7,218 nt of DNA from JAEXNA01 sp050486105 (GTDB lineage Bacteria; Vulcanimicrobiota; Xenobia; Xenobiales; JADMJV01). The stretch spans positions 1-7,218 of the forward strand of contig JBJHCR010000319.1 in the NCBI GenBank assembly GCA_050486105.1, read 5' to 3'. Of this stretch, positions 1 through 5,132 are shown one piece after another; within the stretch, counting starts at the first letter, position 1; every line of letters begins with the position of its first letter. Below the pieces are notes generated by a model, which was given only the letters and a program-made list of their open reading frames with translations, did no database searches and had not been told where the DNA came from. Both the position numbers and the translations under genes were made by a program.

Positions 1-144
1 CACTCAAGGACTGGTGATTTGAACCCGTTCCCTGCCCTTTCCGAAACTACGCTCCGTTCGGGGGCTCTTTTCACTGCGCCACACTCGACATCCGGCGTCG
101 AGGAGTTCTACAGTCGTACTTCGAGTGAATCGGAGGTTTGCTGC
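1..144. other. Intergenic region downstream of rex, no supported gene
   Basis: This is the stretch from the window edge to the rex stop codon. No reading frame here looks coding on either strand. It contains a perfect 6-bp hairpin, CTCGAC at 84-89 with GTCGAG at 97-102 and a 7-base loop. There is also a possible G/C-rich hairpin around 51-65 followed by TCTTTT, which could weakly terminate a plus-strand transcript arriving from the left. A GGTTCAAATC-like string on the minus strand recalls a tRNA T-loop, but no tRNA can be folded from it. Confidence 0.5.
84..102. repeat. Short perfect inverted repeat downstream of rex
   Basis: CTCGAC (84-89) and GTCGAG (97-102) are perfect complements around a 7-base loop. 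There is no T-run on either side, so it is not a canonical Rho-independent terminator. It lies about 45 bases past the rex stop on the minus strand, where it could protect the 3' end of the folD-like/rex mRNA. It may also be chance. Confidence 0.3.
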
Positions 145-807
145 TTAGAGAAGGTCCCGCTCACCTGATAGATGGTAAGCCAGAATGGCCAATTCGTGAG
201 TCAAGTTGACATTGCGAACCACCACCACTTCGGGCAGCGACAGATGGCGACTGGTGAAGTTAAGAATCGCCTTGACTCCGGAAGCAGCCAATAGCTCAGC
301 GCACAATTGAGCCGCTTGAGGTGGAACAGCGAGAATTCCGAGGTCGACGCCCAAAGGCTTCGGCAGCTCATCGATCGGCTCCACAGGAATCCCGCCAAGT
401 TTCGAACCACACTTAGCGGGGTCGCTGTCGAAAATGTAGCAGACATCAAAACCCCACCGTGAGAATCCTGGAAAGTTACCGAGCGCCGAGCCCAAGTTTC
501 CGGCGCCGAGCAAGACAACTCGCCTCCGCCTATCTAGCTGCATGATCTCGGTGATCCGCCTAAGAAGATCGTCCACGGGATATCCTAGGCCCTGAATGCC
601 AAACTCACCGAAGTAGGACAGGTCTTTTCTGAACTGAGAGGCCTTCACCCCGACTTCTGCGGCCAAGTCCCCAGAGCTTACAATCTTAATGTTGCGTTCC
701 TTCAAATCTGCCAGGCATCGAAAATACAGTGGAAGCCGGGCCACCGTAGGTTCTGGAATTTTTGTCTCTCGCCCCTCTGGCGAGTCGCTCTCGAATCTCT
801 CAGTCAA
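145..807 (-). CDS. rex: Redox-sensing transcriptional repressor Rex
   Basis: Rex is a dimeric cytoplasmic repressor that reads the NADH/NAD+ ratio and releases its operators when NADH rises. The 220-residue product has the family architecture. An N-terminal winged helix (about residues 17-85) starts with IPEPTVARLPLY and includes the recognition-helix signature FRKDLSYFGEFG (59-70). A Rossmann domain follows with GAGNLG at 101-106, the acidic FDSD at 126-129, AVPP at 160-163 and the ILNF/NLTHELAILAYHL C-terminal swapped helix. Length is typical of the family. The start codon is TTG at 805-807, because no ATG precedes the winged helix; a GAGG ribosome binding site (815-818) sits 7 bases upstream. 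It follows the FolD-like gene by 44 bases on the same strand, so co-transcription is likely. Family assignment is near certain; its targets in this genome are unknown. Confidence 0.96.
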   Translation of the reverse strand: MTERFESDSPEGRETKIPEPTVARLPLYFRCLADLKERNIKIVSSGDLAAEVGVKASQFRKDLSYFGEFGIQGLGYPVDDLLRRITEIMQLDRRRRVVLLGAGNLGSALGNFPGFSRWGFDVCYIFDSDPAKCGSKLGGIPVEPIDELPKPLGVDLGILAVPPQAAQLCAELLAASGVKAILNFTSRHLSLPEVVVVRNVNLTHELAILAYHLSGERDLL

Positions 808-851
808 CAGAAAACCTCATTTAAACACCGCTCCCAAATGCCGGATCTGTC

Positions 852-1760
852 CTATCGAACCGCGCGCTCGCCCAGAGAGCGAAACCTGTTTCGACCAGCA
901 ACCGAGATCTGCTCCTCGGTGGATTGGCTCAAGGATTGAGAAAATAGTCTCAGCAGCCGGTTCAAGTTCACCAAGCTGCACAAACTCCCGCGACCCGCGC
1001 ACAGGCCGGCAGTACGAAAAGGCAGCAAGGCCAATTGCTCGGCTTCCAAGCAACTCGGGGCAGAAAACAGAGGAGCACCATCAACGACCACGCAATCTTC
1101 CGGAAGGTGGGCCAACGGAAGGCGAACGCGGTGGAGCGTTAAGAGCCAAAGCAGATCGCAATTTCCAACCAATGGTGCCGGTAAAGGCTGGGGGATCCTC
1201 GATGACCCGTTCATCCGTTCTCGAGCCACGAGGCATCGGGATTCGACGGCCAAGCCACAGTGCCTCAGCTCGCTAGCCAAGAAGCCTGCAATGTCTTGAA
1301 ACTCCTCGGAATACCAAATTTGGGTGCGTCGTCCCGCAAAGGACCAGTCGTGAGCCTGGGCTAACTGAAAGAACGAAAGAGACTGAGGAGTCAAGGAGCA
1401 CTCGGGACGGTCAAGGTCCAGCCTTTTAAGGCGATGATAGCCCTTGAGTGCCTGTCGATGGGCATCAGGCATAAAGCTCGGAAAAGCTATTCCATGAATC
1501 CCTCGAGATTTCTCCAGCAGTTCAAGTCGGTCTCGAAATCGATCGGCGGGCAAGCTTCTTGGAATTGGCTCAATTTGAACTAGAGCTGAGAACTGGGTGG
1601 CGGCATGGCGAAGGGGAAATCCCTGAGGATGATCCAAATAATCAAAGATAACCAAGCGTGGCCGAACTCTTCGCTGCTCAGCGCGAGACTTCAGCGTCGC
1701 AAGTTTACCCAACAAATGCTCTTTCACAGCCGAGTTCACCCAAACAGCCGACGCTCTCAT
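852..1760 (-). CDS. Divergent FolD-like protein, probable catalytically inactive homologue
   Basis: The 302-residue product lines up along most of its length with bifunctional methylene-tetrahydrofolate dehydrogenase/cyclohydrolase (FolD). RPRLVIFDYLDHP (33-45) sits where FolD has its PGLAVVLVG strand. LPAD (70-73) and GIHGIAFPSFMP (87-98) match the LP and DGILVQLPLP positions, and SLTPQS (122-127) matches PCTPxG. GRRTQIW (143-149) with QDIAGFLASEL (155-165) matches the NADP-site VVIGxSNIVGxP segment. CDLLWLL and EDCVVVDGAP (201-230) match ADLLIVAVG and GAIVIDVGIN. The FolD catalytic Tyr and Lys (YVxxKxK) appear as Pro49 and Ala53. The DVDGFHP motif, the glycine-rich NADP loop and PGGVGP are not recognisable. 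A pseudoenzyme or a repurposed binding protein is therefore likely. The frame is intact with no frameshift. The ribosome binding site is weak (GGGTGG, well upstream of ATG 1758-1760), so the start is moderately sure. It lies 44 bases before rex on the same strand. The homology was judged by eye and needs a profile search. Confidence 0.68.
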   Translation of the reverse strand: MRASAVWVNSAVKEHLLGKLATLKSRAEQRRVRPRLVIFDYLDHPQGFPLRHAATQFSALVQIEPIPRSLPADRFRDRLELLEKSRGIHGIAFPSFMPDAHRQALKGYHRLKRLDLDRPECSLTPQSLSFFQLAQAHDWSFAGRRTQIWYSEEFQDIAGFLASELRHCGLAVESRCLVARERMNGSSRIPQPLPAPLVGNCDLLWLLTLHRVRLPLAHLPEDCVVVDGAPLFSAPSCLEAEQLALLPFRTAGLCAGRGSLCSLVNLNRLLRLFSQSLSQSTEEQISVAGRNRFRSLGERAVR

Positions 1761-1883
1761 AAGCGAAGATTACCACCCTACCAGGCAAAGACCTCTCACT
1801 TGCCATTCTTTAACTTAGAGGGATTTTCGACTCCGATCAAAAATGGGGGTGCCAAGCGGGTCGTGGAGGAACCGACCGACTCT

Positions 1884-1895
1884 GAGGAGGGAGGA
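1884..1895 (+). promoter_or_regulatory. Strong purine-rich ribosome binding site of the lysine-rich gene
   Basis: GAGGAGGGAGGA contains two overlapping anti-16S matches; GGAGG at 1890-1894 ends 9 bases before ATG 1904. It is the strongest Shine-Dalgarno sequence in the window, suggests abundant translation, and supports this very short gene as real. Confidence 0.8.
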
Positions 1896-1903
1896 TAGCG
1901 ACC

Positions 1904-2056
1904 ATGCCGCCTAAAAAAGCTAAAGCTAAAGCCAAGACTGCGTCCAAGGCGAAAGCCAAGACAACTAAAGCAGCGAAGAAAACTGAGGCTGCTACAAAAG
2001 TAGCAACTAAAAAAGCAGCGCCCCGCAAAAAGGGCAACCCAGTCAAGGAGATGTAG
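1904..2056 (+). CDS. Short lysine/alanine-rich histone-H1-like protein
   Basis: The gene encodes 50 residues, of which 17 are Lys and 13 Ala, with only two Glu. It begins MPPKKAKAKAK and carries repeated KAK, TKAAKK and TKKAAPRKK patterns. Such low-complexity basic proteins resemble the C-terminal tail of histone H1 and the small histone-like proteins of several bacterial groups; they bind DNA non-specifically and may help compact the nucleoid. A KKAAPRKKG stretch (36-44) is the densest basic patch. Support for a real gene comes from the strong ribosome binding site just upstream and the hairpin plus T-run terminator about 60 bases downstream. It appears monocistronic and diverges from the FolD-like/rex pair. 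No folded domain is visible. Exact function is inferred from composition only. Confidence 0.82.
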   Translation: MPPKKAKAKAKTASKAKAKTTKAAKKTEAATKVATKKAAPRKKGNPVKEM

Positions 2057-2066
2057 TCTCCCTAAT

Positions 2067-2093
2067 CTTGAGAGTCAAAAAAATGACTCCAAG
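2067..2093. repeat. Hairpin just downstream of the lysine-rich gene
   Basis: GAGTCA (2072-2077) pairs with TGACTC (2084-2089) around an all-A loop of six bases, and CTTG (2067-2070) pairs with CAAG (2090-2093) outside a single bulged A. That gives about 10 base pairs. No T-run follows on the plus strand, so it may be an mRNA-stabilising 3' stem preceding the terminator at 2117-2158. Confidence 0.45.
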
Positions 2094-2116
2094 TTGGCGT
2101 TACGGATAATCGTAAG

Positions 2117-2158
2117 AACGACCAGAAGACGAGCACCCCAAGTCGATGGTCGTTTTTT
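2117..2158 (+). terminator. Rho-independent terminator of the lysine-rich gene
   Basis: AACGACCA (2117-2124) pairs perfectly with TGGTCGTT (2147-2154) across a 22-base loop, and a run of six T (2153-2158) follows. It lies about 60 bases after the stop of the lysine-rich gene. On the opposite strand it follows the radical SAM stop, but without a good T-run after the stem, so it is mainly a plus-strand terminator. The long loop lowers certainty a little. Confidence 0.72.
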
Positions 2159-2178
2159 CTTGCCTCGAAACTTCGATC

Positions 2179-3261
2179 TCAGATGCGTTTGAGCCAGAAT
2201 AGGTTCTCGAAGGCGGCACTCACCGACAAGAGATTTCTCGGGTCCGCCAGATGACTCCAAGCCTGACGCAAATGGCCGCCCTTGAGAGCCTTCAACCCGT
2301 CACTCAAAGACAAGGCCACGAACTGTTGCACCGAAGCATCGCGAAAACAGTCCACCATGCAGGCCTGACAGCCATCGCGAACCTTCTGACTCCCATCGAA
2401 ATCATAAATATGACACATGGGTTTGTTCCAACTGTTGCAGCGCCACAGGAGAAGGTTCCAATCGAGATAGAACTGTTTCCATCCACCGAGACAGGGAAAC
2501 TTTTCCGGCCTACGATCCAGATGGGCGTGCATATCCGTGAGCGAAGCCTTGGGGTTCAGCACCGGAAAACGACTCTTCATGGCTTCCACTCGGTCGATCC
2601 ATTGATGAATCTCTTCTTTGCTGAAGGTCACCAGGTCTGACTCTGCTGCTCCGAGATAACTCGACTCAAGGGACGTCAACGGAAATGAGAAGGTCACCGC
2701 TTCGAAGCCTAACTCTTCTAGGGTTTCGGGAAGCCGATCAAAGTCATCGAGCAGTCTGTTCAAAGTGACCGAGGCGGTTGCCCCTATCCCCGCCTCTTTC
2801 AACAAAGGCATGGTTTTTTGAATCTTGCTGGTGACACCCTTGAGGCCACGGTTCTTTTCGTGGACGGCCAAGTCTTGAGAGTCGATGGAGATGATAACTG
2901 CCGACAGTTTGCCTTCAACGAACCGTTCCACGGTACGCTCTGACAAGGTCGAACCATTGGTGACCATCAGGTTCACCATGCCTAGGCGATCTGAAGCCTT
3001 GAGAAACTCTAGCCAGTCGCGATGGACGGTAGGCTCACCTCCGGTGTAAATCATGAACCCGATCCCCTGTTGCCGCAAGATTTCAAGACTTCGCAAGCCA
3101 TCCTCGAGAGACACGGAAACGCCATCCTTCTTTGGCAGCTTATCGCGAGAAAAATTGCAAAAGTCGCAGGCCGCGTTGCAGACGTTGGTGATGGCGAACT
3201 GGCAAGTCGAAGGTCCGCCATCGCCGAGTACGCTCTTGAGAATTTCAGTCCAATGTTTCAC
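2179..3261 (-). CDS. Radical SAM protein with C-terminal cysteine cluster
   Basis: The 360-residue product is a radical S-adenosylmethionine enzyme. The 4Fe-4S ligands are in CNAACDFC (Cys28, Cys32, Cys35), preceded by FAITN. YTGGEP (72-77) is the SAM-binding GGE motif, and VTNG (100-103) and IISIDSQD (123-130) fit the barrel strands. The C-terminal third has further cysteines at 257, 275, 283, 298, 301 and 305, ending in CQACMVDC. This recalls SPASM-type or HpnH-type auxiliary cluster domains that bind an extra iron-sulfur cluster or substrate. No peptide substrate gene lies nearby; the small basic protein and the DUF493 protein are the closest short products. The start is GTG at 3259-3261 with only a poor ribosome binding site (GGA 9 bases upstream). 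The gene stands alone on its strand. The radical SAM call is secure, the reaction is unknown; hopanoid/lipid modification or peptide maturation are only possibilities. Confidence 0.9.
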   Translation of the reverse strand: MKHWTEILKSVLGDGGPSTCQFAITNVCNAACDFCNFSRDKLPKKDGVSVSLEDGLRSLEILRQQGIGFMIYTGGEPTVHRDWLEFLKASDRLGMVNLMVTNGSTLSERTVERFVEGKLSAVIISIDSQDLAVHEKNRGLKGVTSKIQKTMPLLKEAGIGATASVTLNRLLDDFDRLPETLEELGFEAVTFSFPLTSLESSYLGAAESDLVTFSKEEIHQWIDRVEAMKSRFPVLNPKASLTDMHAHLDRRPEKFPCLGGWKQFYLDWNLLLWRCNSWNKPMCHIYDFDGSQKVRDGCQACMVDCFRDASVQQFVALSLSDGLKALKGGHLRQAWSHLADPRNLLSVSAAFENLFWLKRI

Positions 3262-3298
3262 TAAATCTTGTCCATTCTGACTTCAGACACCCGGTCAA

Positions 3299-3398
3299 GG
3301 TCGGCATCCGACCACTCCCCCGTGCCGGGGTACGATCCCAGTTGGAACATCTCCTGCGCAACCTGCGATAGGGGAACGTTCCCCGCAGGGAGTTTCCA
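3299..3398. other. Structured divergent intergenic region with three tandem hairpins
   Basis: Between the divergent radical SAM and DUF493 genes are three hairpins in a row. First, GGTCGG (3299-3304) pairs with CCGACC (3308-3313) with loop CAT. Second, CCCCG (3318-3322) pairs with CGGGG (3326-3330) with loop TGC. Third, a longer imperfect stem pairs TGGAA, CTCC and TGCG (3343-3347, 3351-3354, 3355-3358) with CGCA, GGAG and TTCCA (3384-3387, 3389-3392, 3394-3398). Inside the last lies the perfect 14-bp palindrome GGGGAACGTTCCCC (3371-3384), overlapping the stem by one base. It could be a 5' leader of either gene, a small RNA, or in part an operator. No known RNA family was recognised; SRP RNA, RNase P and T-box signatures are absent. 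Confidence 0.5.
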
Positions 3399-3420
3399 CG
3401 TCCAGGACTAATCTAGAACT

Positions 3421-3681
3421 ATGTCGGACGAACTTTTAGAGTTTCCTTGCGACTTCCCCGTCAAGGCCATGGGGTACGCGAGCCGGGACTTCGAACAACA
3501 CATCATCTCCGTAGTCTCTCGCCACGCCAATCTGGCTTCTCCTCGACAGGTTTCAGTCAAGACTTCATCGGGCGGTCGCTACCTCAGCATTACCGTAAGC
3601 GTTGAAGCGCGATCTCGAGAACATCTCGAACTGATCTATACCGAACTCAAGAAAGATGAGCGAGTGGTTTTCATCCTCTAG
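3421..3681 (+). CDS. ybeD: YbeD/DUF493 family protein
   Basis: The 86-residue product matches the YbeD (DUF493) family in length and pattern. LLEFPCDFPVKAMG (5-18) corresponds to the family opening of the ELLEFPTPFTYKVMG type. It is followed by a helix containing VVSRHA (31-36), a SSGGRYLSITV strand (49-59) after the conserved KxSS, and EHLELIYTELKKDERVVFIL at the C-terminus, where the family has YEEL...VxxVL. These are small ferredoxin-like (ACT-like) alpha/beta proteins of unresolved biochemical role; in enterics the gene neighbours lipB. No lipoate gene is visible here. ATG 3421 is the natural start, though the ribosome binding site is poor (AGGA ending 13 bases upstream). It converges on fabH, with a 19-base gap. 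Confidence 0.88.
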   Translation: MSDELLEFPCDFPVKAMGYASRDFEQHIISVVSRHANLASPRQVSVKTSSGGRYLSITVSVEARSREHLELIYTELKKDERVVFIL

Positions 3682-3685
3682 GAGC

Positions 3686-3700
3686 AGCGTCGAAAACGCT
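3686..3700. terminator. Weak hairpin between convergent ybeD and fabH ends
   Basis: AGCGT (3686-3690) pairs with ACGCT (3696-3700) around loop CGAAA in the 19-base gap between the two convergent stop codons. TTTT follows 5 bases later on the plus strand; no T-run follows on the minus strand. Its position suits a shared terminator, but the stem is short. Confidence 0.35.
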
Positions 3701-4675
3701 CTAGGTTTTCCACCTGAGAACCAGAGAGCCCCAAGACAAGCCACCTCCGAAACCGGAGAGCAACACAATGGAACCGGGACGGATCCGGTTCTTGCGATAA
3801 GCTTCTTCTAAGGCGATAGGAACCGAGCCCGCTGAAGTGTTTCCGAAACGGTCGACATTGATCACAAAGCGGTCCAAGCCGATGCCCCAACGCTTTGCCG
3901 CCCCTTCTAGGATACGCTGATTTGCTTGGTGGGGAACGATCAGGTCGACTTCAGAAATATCGATTTGGGCGCGTCTCAAAGCGCGCTCTGAAGACTCCAC
4001 CAACTTCCCGGTGGCAAAACGAAAAACCGCTCGGCCATCCATGTTCACCTTATAGTCGGCAAGATTGGCACTCGGTCGACTCGGACCTGCGGCGACGTGA
4101 AGCGACTCGGCCAACTCTCCTTGAACTCCATAGTCCCAGCCAAGCAAACAGCCATCCCCTTGATCAGTCAACACGGCGGCTCCAGCTCCGTCTCCAAAAA
4201 GGACCGCCGTCCCTCGATCGTCCCAATTTGTGATCCTCGAGAGAGTATCTCCTCCGATACATAGGACATGGCTGACGTTCTTGGCCTTGAGTTGCGCGGC
4301 TGAAGTCAAGACAGCATAGAGAAAGCCCGAGCAAGCGATGTTGAGATCGAAAGCACCAGCACGCCGGCATCCCAAAGTGGATGCAATCTTGCAGGCTGTA
4401 GCGGGCATAAAATGGTCAGGGGTGAGCGTAGCCATGATCACTAAGTCGATCTTGAGAGGGTCTAAACCTGAGTTCTCTAGTGCCTGTCGACCCGCCAGAA
4501 TACCCAAGTCGGTGACTCCCAACGAGGCAGCCTGAATGCGTCGACTGACGATTCCGGTGCGAGCACGGATCCAGTCGTCACTGGTATCGAGTTTGCTCGA
4601 GAGTTGTTCGTTGGTGACCTCGTTCGCGGGAAGTCCGGCACCAAGGCCCAAGACCGACAAAGAAAAGGGGGTCAC
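3701..4675 (-). CDS. fabH: Beta-ketoacyl-ACP synthase III (FabH)
   Basis: FabH condenses acetyl-CoA (or branched acyl-CoA) with malonyl-ACP to start type II fatty acid synthesis in the cytoplasm. The product has the full thiolase fold and catalytic triad: Cys115 in NIACSGFLYA, His249 in VPHQANQRI and Asn279 in RFGNTSAGSVP. Also present are DDWIRARTGI (33-42), LFGDGAGAAVL (159-169) and the terminal SGFGGGLSWG. The chosen start is GTG at 4673-4675, giving 324 residues, the usual family length. The frame stays open 18 codons further upstream to an ATG at 4729, but that extension lies in the preceding gene and does not look like FabH. The GTG overlaps the TGA of the 116-residue gene as GTGA, pointing to translational coupling. 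No fabD, fabG, acpP or plsX is in the window, so this may be a copy outside the main fab cluster. Acyl-chain preference cannot be read by eye. Confidence 0.96.
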   Translation of the reverse strand: MTPFSLSVLGLGAGLPANEVTNEQLSSKLDTSDDWIRARTGIVSRRIQAASLGVTDLGILAGRQALENSGLDPLKIDLVIMATLTPDHFMPATACKIASTLGCRRAGAFDLNIACSGFLYAVLTSAAQLKAKNVSHVLCIGGDTLSRITNWDDRGTAVLFGDGAGAAVLTDQGDGCLLGWDYGVQGELAESLHVAAGPSRPSANLADYKVNMDGRAVFRFATGKLVESSERALRRAQIDISEVDLIVPHQANQRILEGAAKRWGIGLDRFVINVDRFGNTSAGSVPIALEEAYRKNRIRPGSIVLLSGFGGGLSWGSLVLRWKT

Positions 4676-5022
4676 GCAGTTTCCAGCCGCACGAGTTCCT
4701 GGTCTATCTCTTCTTGACTGCTGGTCCATCCGAGCTTGGGTTTCAAGCTCTGGTCCTGAAGATCTTCTTTGACAAAAGCCAGCACCTTAAGCTTTTGTGT
4801 GATAGAACTCTTGACTCGACTCTCCCTAGAGTTGGCCGCCTCGCCGCCACCGGGAAAACGAAATCTCATGAAGGGCTCGGACGACTGGCCAAACACCAAG
4901 TCCAAAATCCTCAGACCGCTCTCGTTCCAACGATCGTATCGCTCGTAATCGACGGTCTCAAGAAGCTGCTCTCCAACCCTTTGGAGCCGTTCAGTTATCG
5001 CGACAATACTCTCTGTGTCCAT
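4672..5022 (-). CDS. Uncharacterised 116-residue protein coupled to FabH
   Basis: I do not recognise this protein with confidence. It starts MDTESIVAITERLQRVGEQL, continues with a charged helical stretch, then YDRWNESGLRILDLVFGQSSEPFMRFRF (about residues 28-55). That last segment resembles the tryptophan-to-phenylalanine helix-turn segment (W...ILxxVFGxxSexxxxF) seen at the start of various uncharacterised, sometimes defence-associated bacterial proteins. The C-terminal half is polar and Glu/Gln-rich. No signal peptide or membrane segment is visible. ATG 5020-5022 is preferred over GTG 5026-5028, because the GGGGAGG ribosome binding site (5031-5037) is 8 bases from the ATG but only 2 from the GTG. 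Its TGA overlaps the fabH GTG (GTGA), so the two are probably co-translated. A function linked to FabH is an inference from this overlap only. Confidence 0.8.
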   Translation of the reverse strand: MDTESIVAITERLQRVGEQLLETVDYERYDRWNESGLRILDLVFGQSSEPFMRFRFPGGGEAANSRESRVKSSITQKLKVLAFVKEDLQDQSLKPKLGWTSSQEEIDQELVRLETA

Positions 5023-5030
5023 AATCACAA
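5013..5030. promoter_or_regulatory. Possible Rex-operator-like inverted repeat (weak)
   Basis: CTGTGT-6 bases-TCACAA on the plus strand resembles the Rex operator pattern TTGTGA-N6-TCACAA, with two mismatches in the 12 defined positions. It spans the start codon and the base just after the ribosome binding site of the 116-residue gene upstream of fabH. A match this good is expected by chance about once in several windows of this size, so the call is tentative. No better Rex box was seen elsewhere in the window. Confidence 0.2.
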
Positions 5031-5132
5031 CCTCCCCGAGGATACGGGTACATAAACCAAGATAAAGGATTAGAAGGGGCGTGCGCTCCGTCTGGGTGGA
5101 AGTCCTTCTTTCGCCGATCTCGCGGATTGCCC
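5023..5132 (-). other. Gap between methyltransferase and FabH-coupled gene
   Basis: This 110-base gap has no coding potential. It holds the strong GGGGAGG ribosome binding site (5031-5037). A short hairpin could form across it (minus-strand CCTC from 5038-5041 with GAGG from 5031-5034, or CCCG with CGGG) and might partly hide the site. An AT-richer patch around 5050-5075 could contain a promoter, but no convincing -35/-10 pair was found, so read-through from the methyltransferase gene is equally possible. Confidence 0.3.

Noticed and set aside
1..90. tRNA-like fragment on the minus strand (TGGCGCAGT and GGTTCAAATC strings)
   Set aside because: The spacing between the two boxes is too long, the T-stem does not pair, and the ends do not form an acceptor stem; no cloverleaf can be drawn.
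689..1276. 195-codon plus-strand open frame
   Set aside because: It is opposite rex and the FolD-like gene and its product is Arg/Ser/Pro-rich without recognisable motifs.
1800..1828. Possible promoter (TTGCCA followed by an AT-rich patch) upstream of the lysine-rich gene
   Set aside because: No acceptable -10 element lies 16-18 bases downstream; a promoter must be near, but this one cannot be supported.
4676..4729. N-terminal extension of FabH to the upstream ATG
   Set aside because: It lies inside the 116-residue gene, does not resemble FabH, and the GTG overlapping the TGA gives the normal family length.
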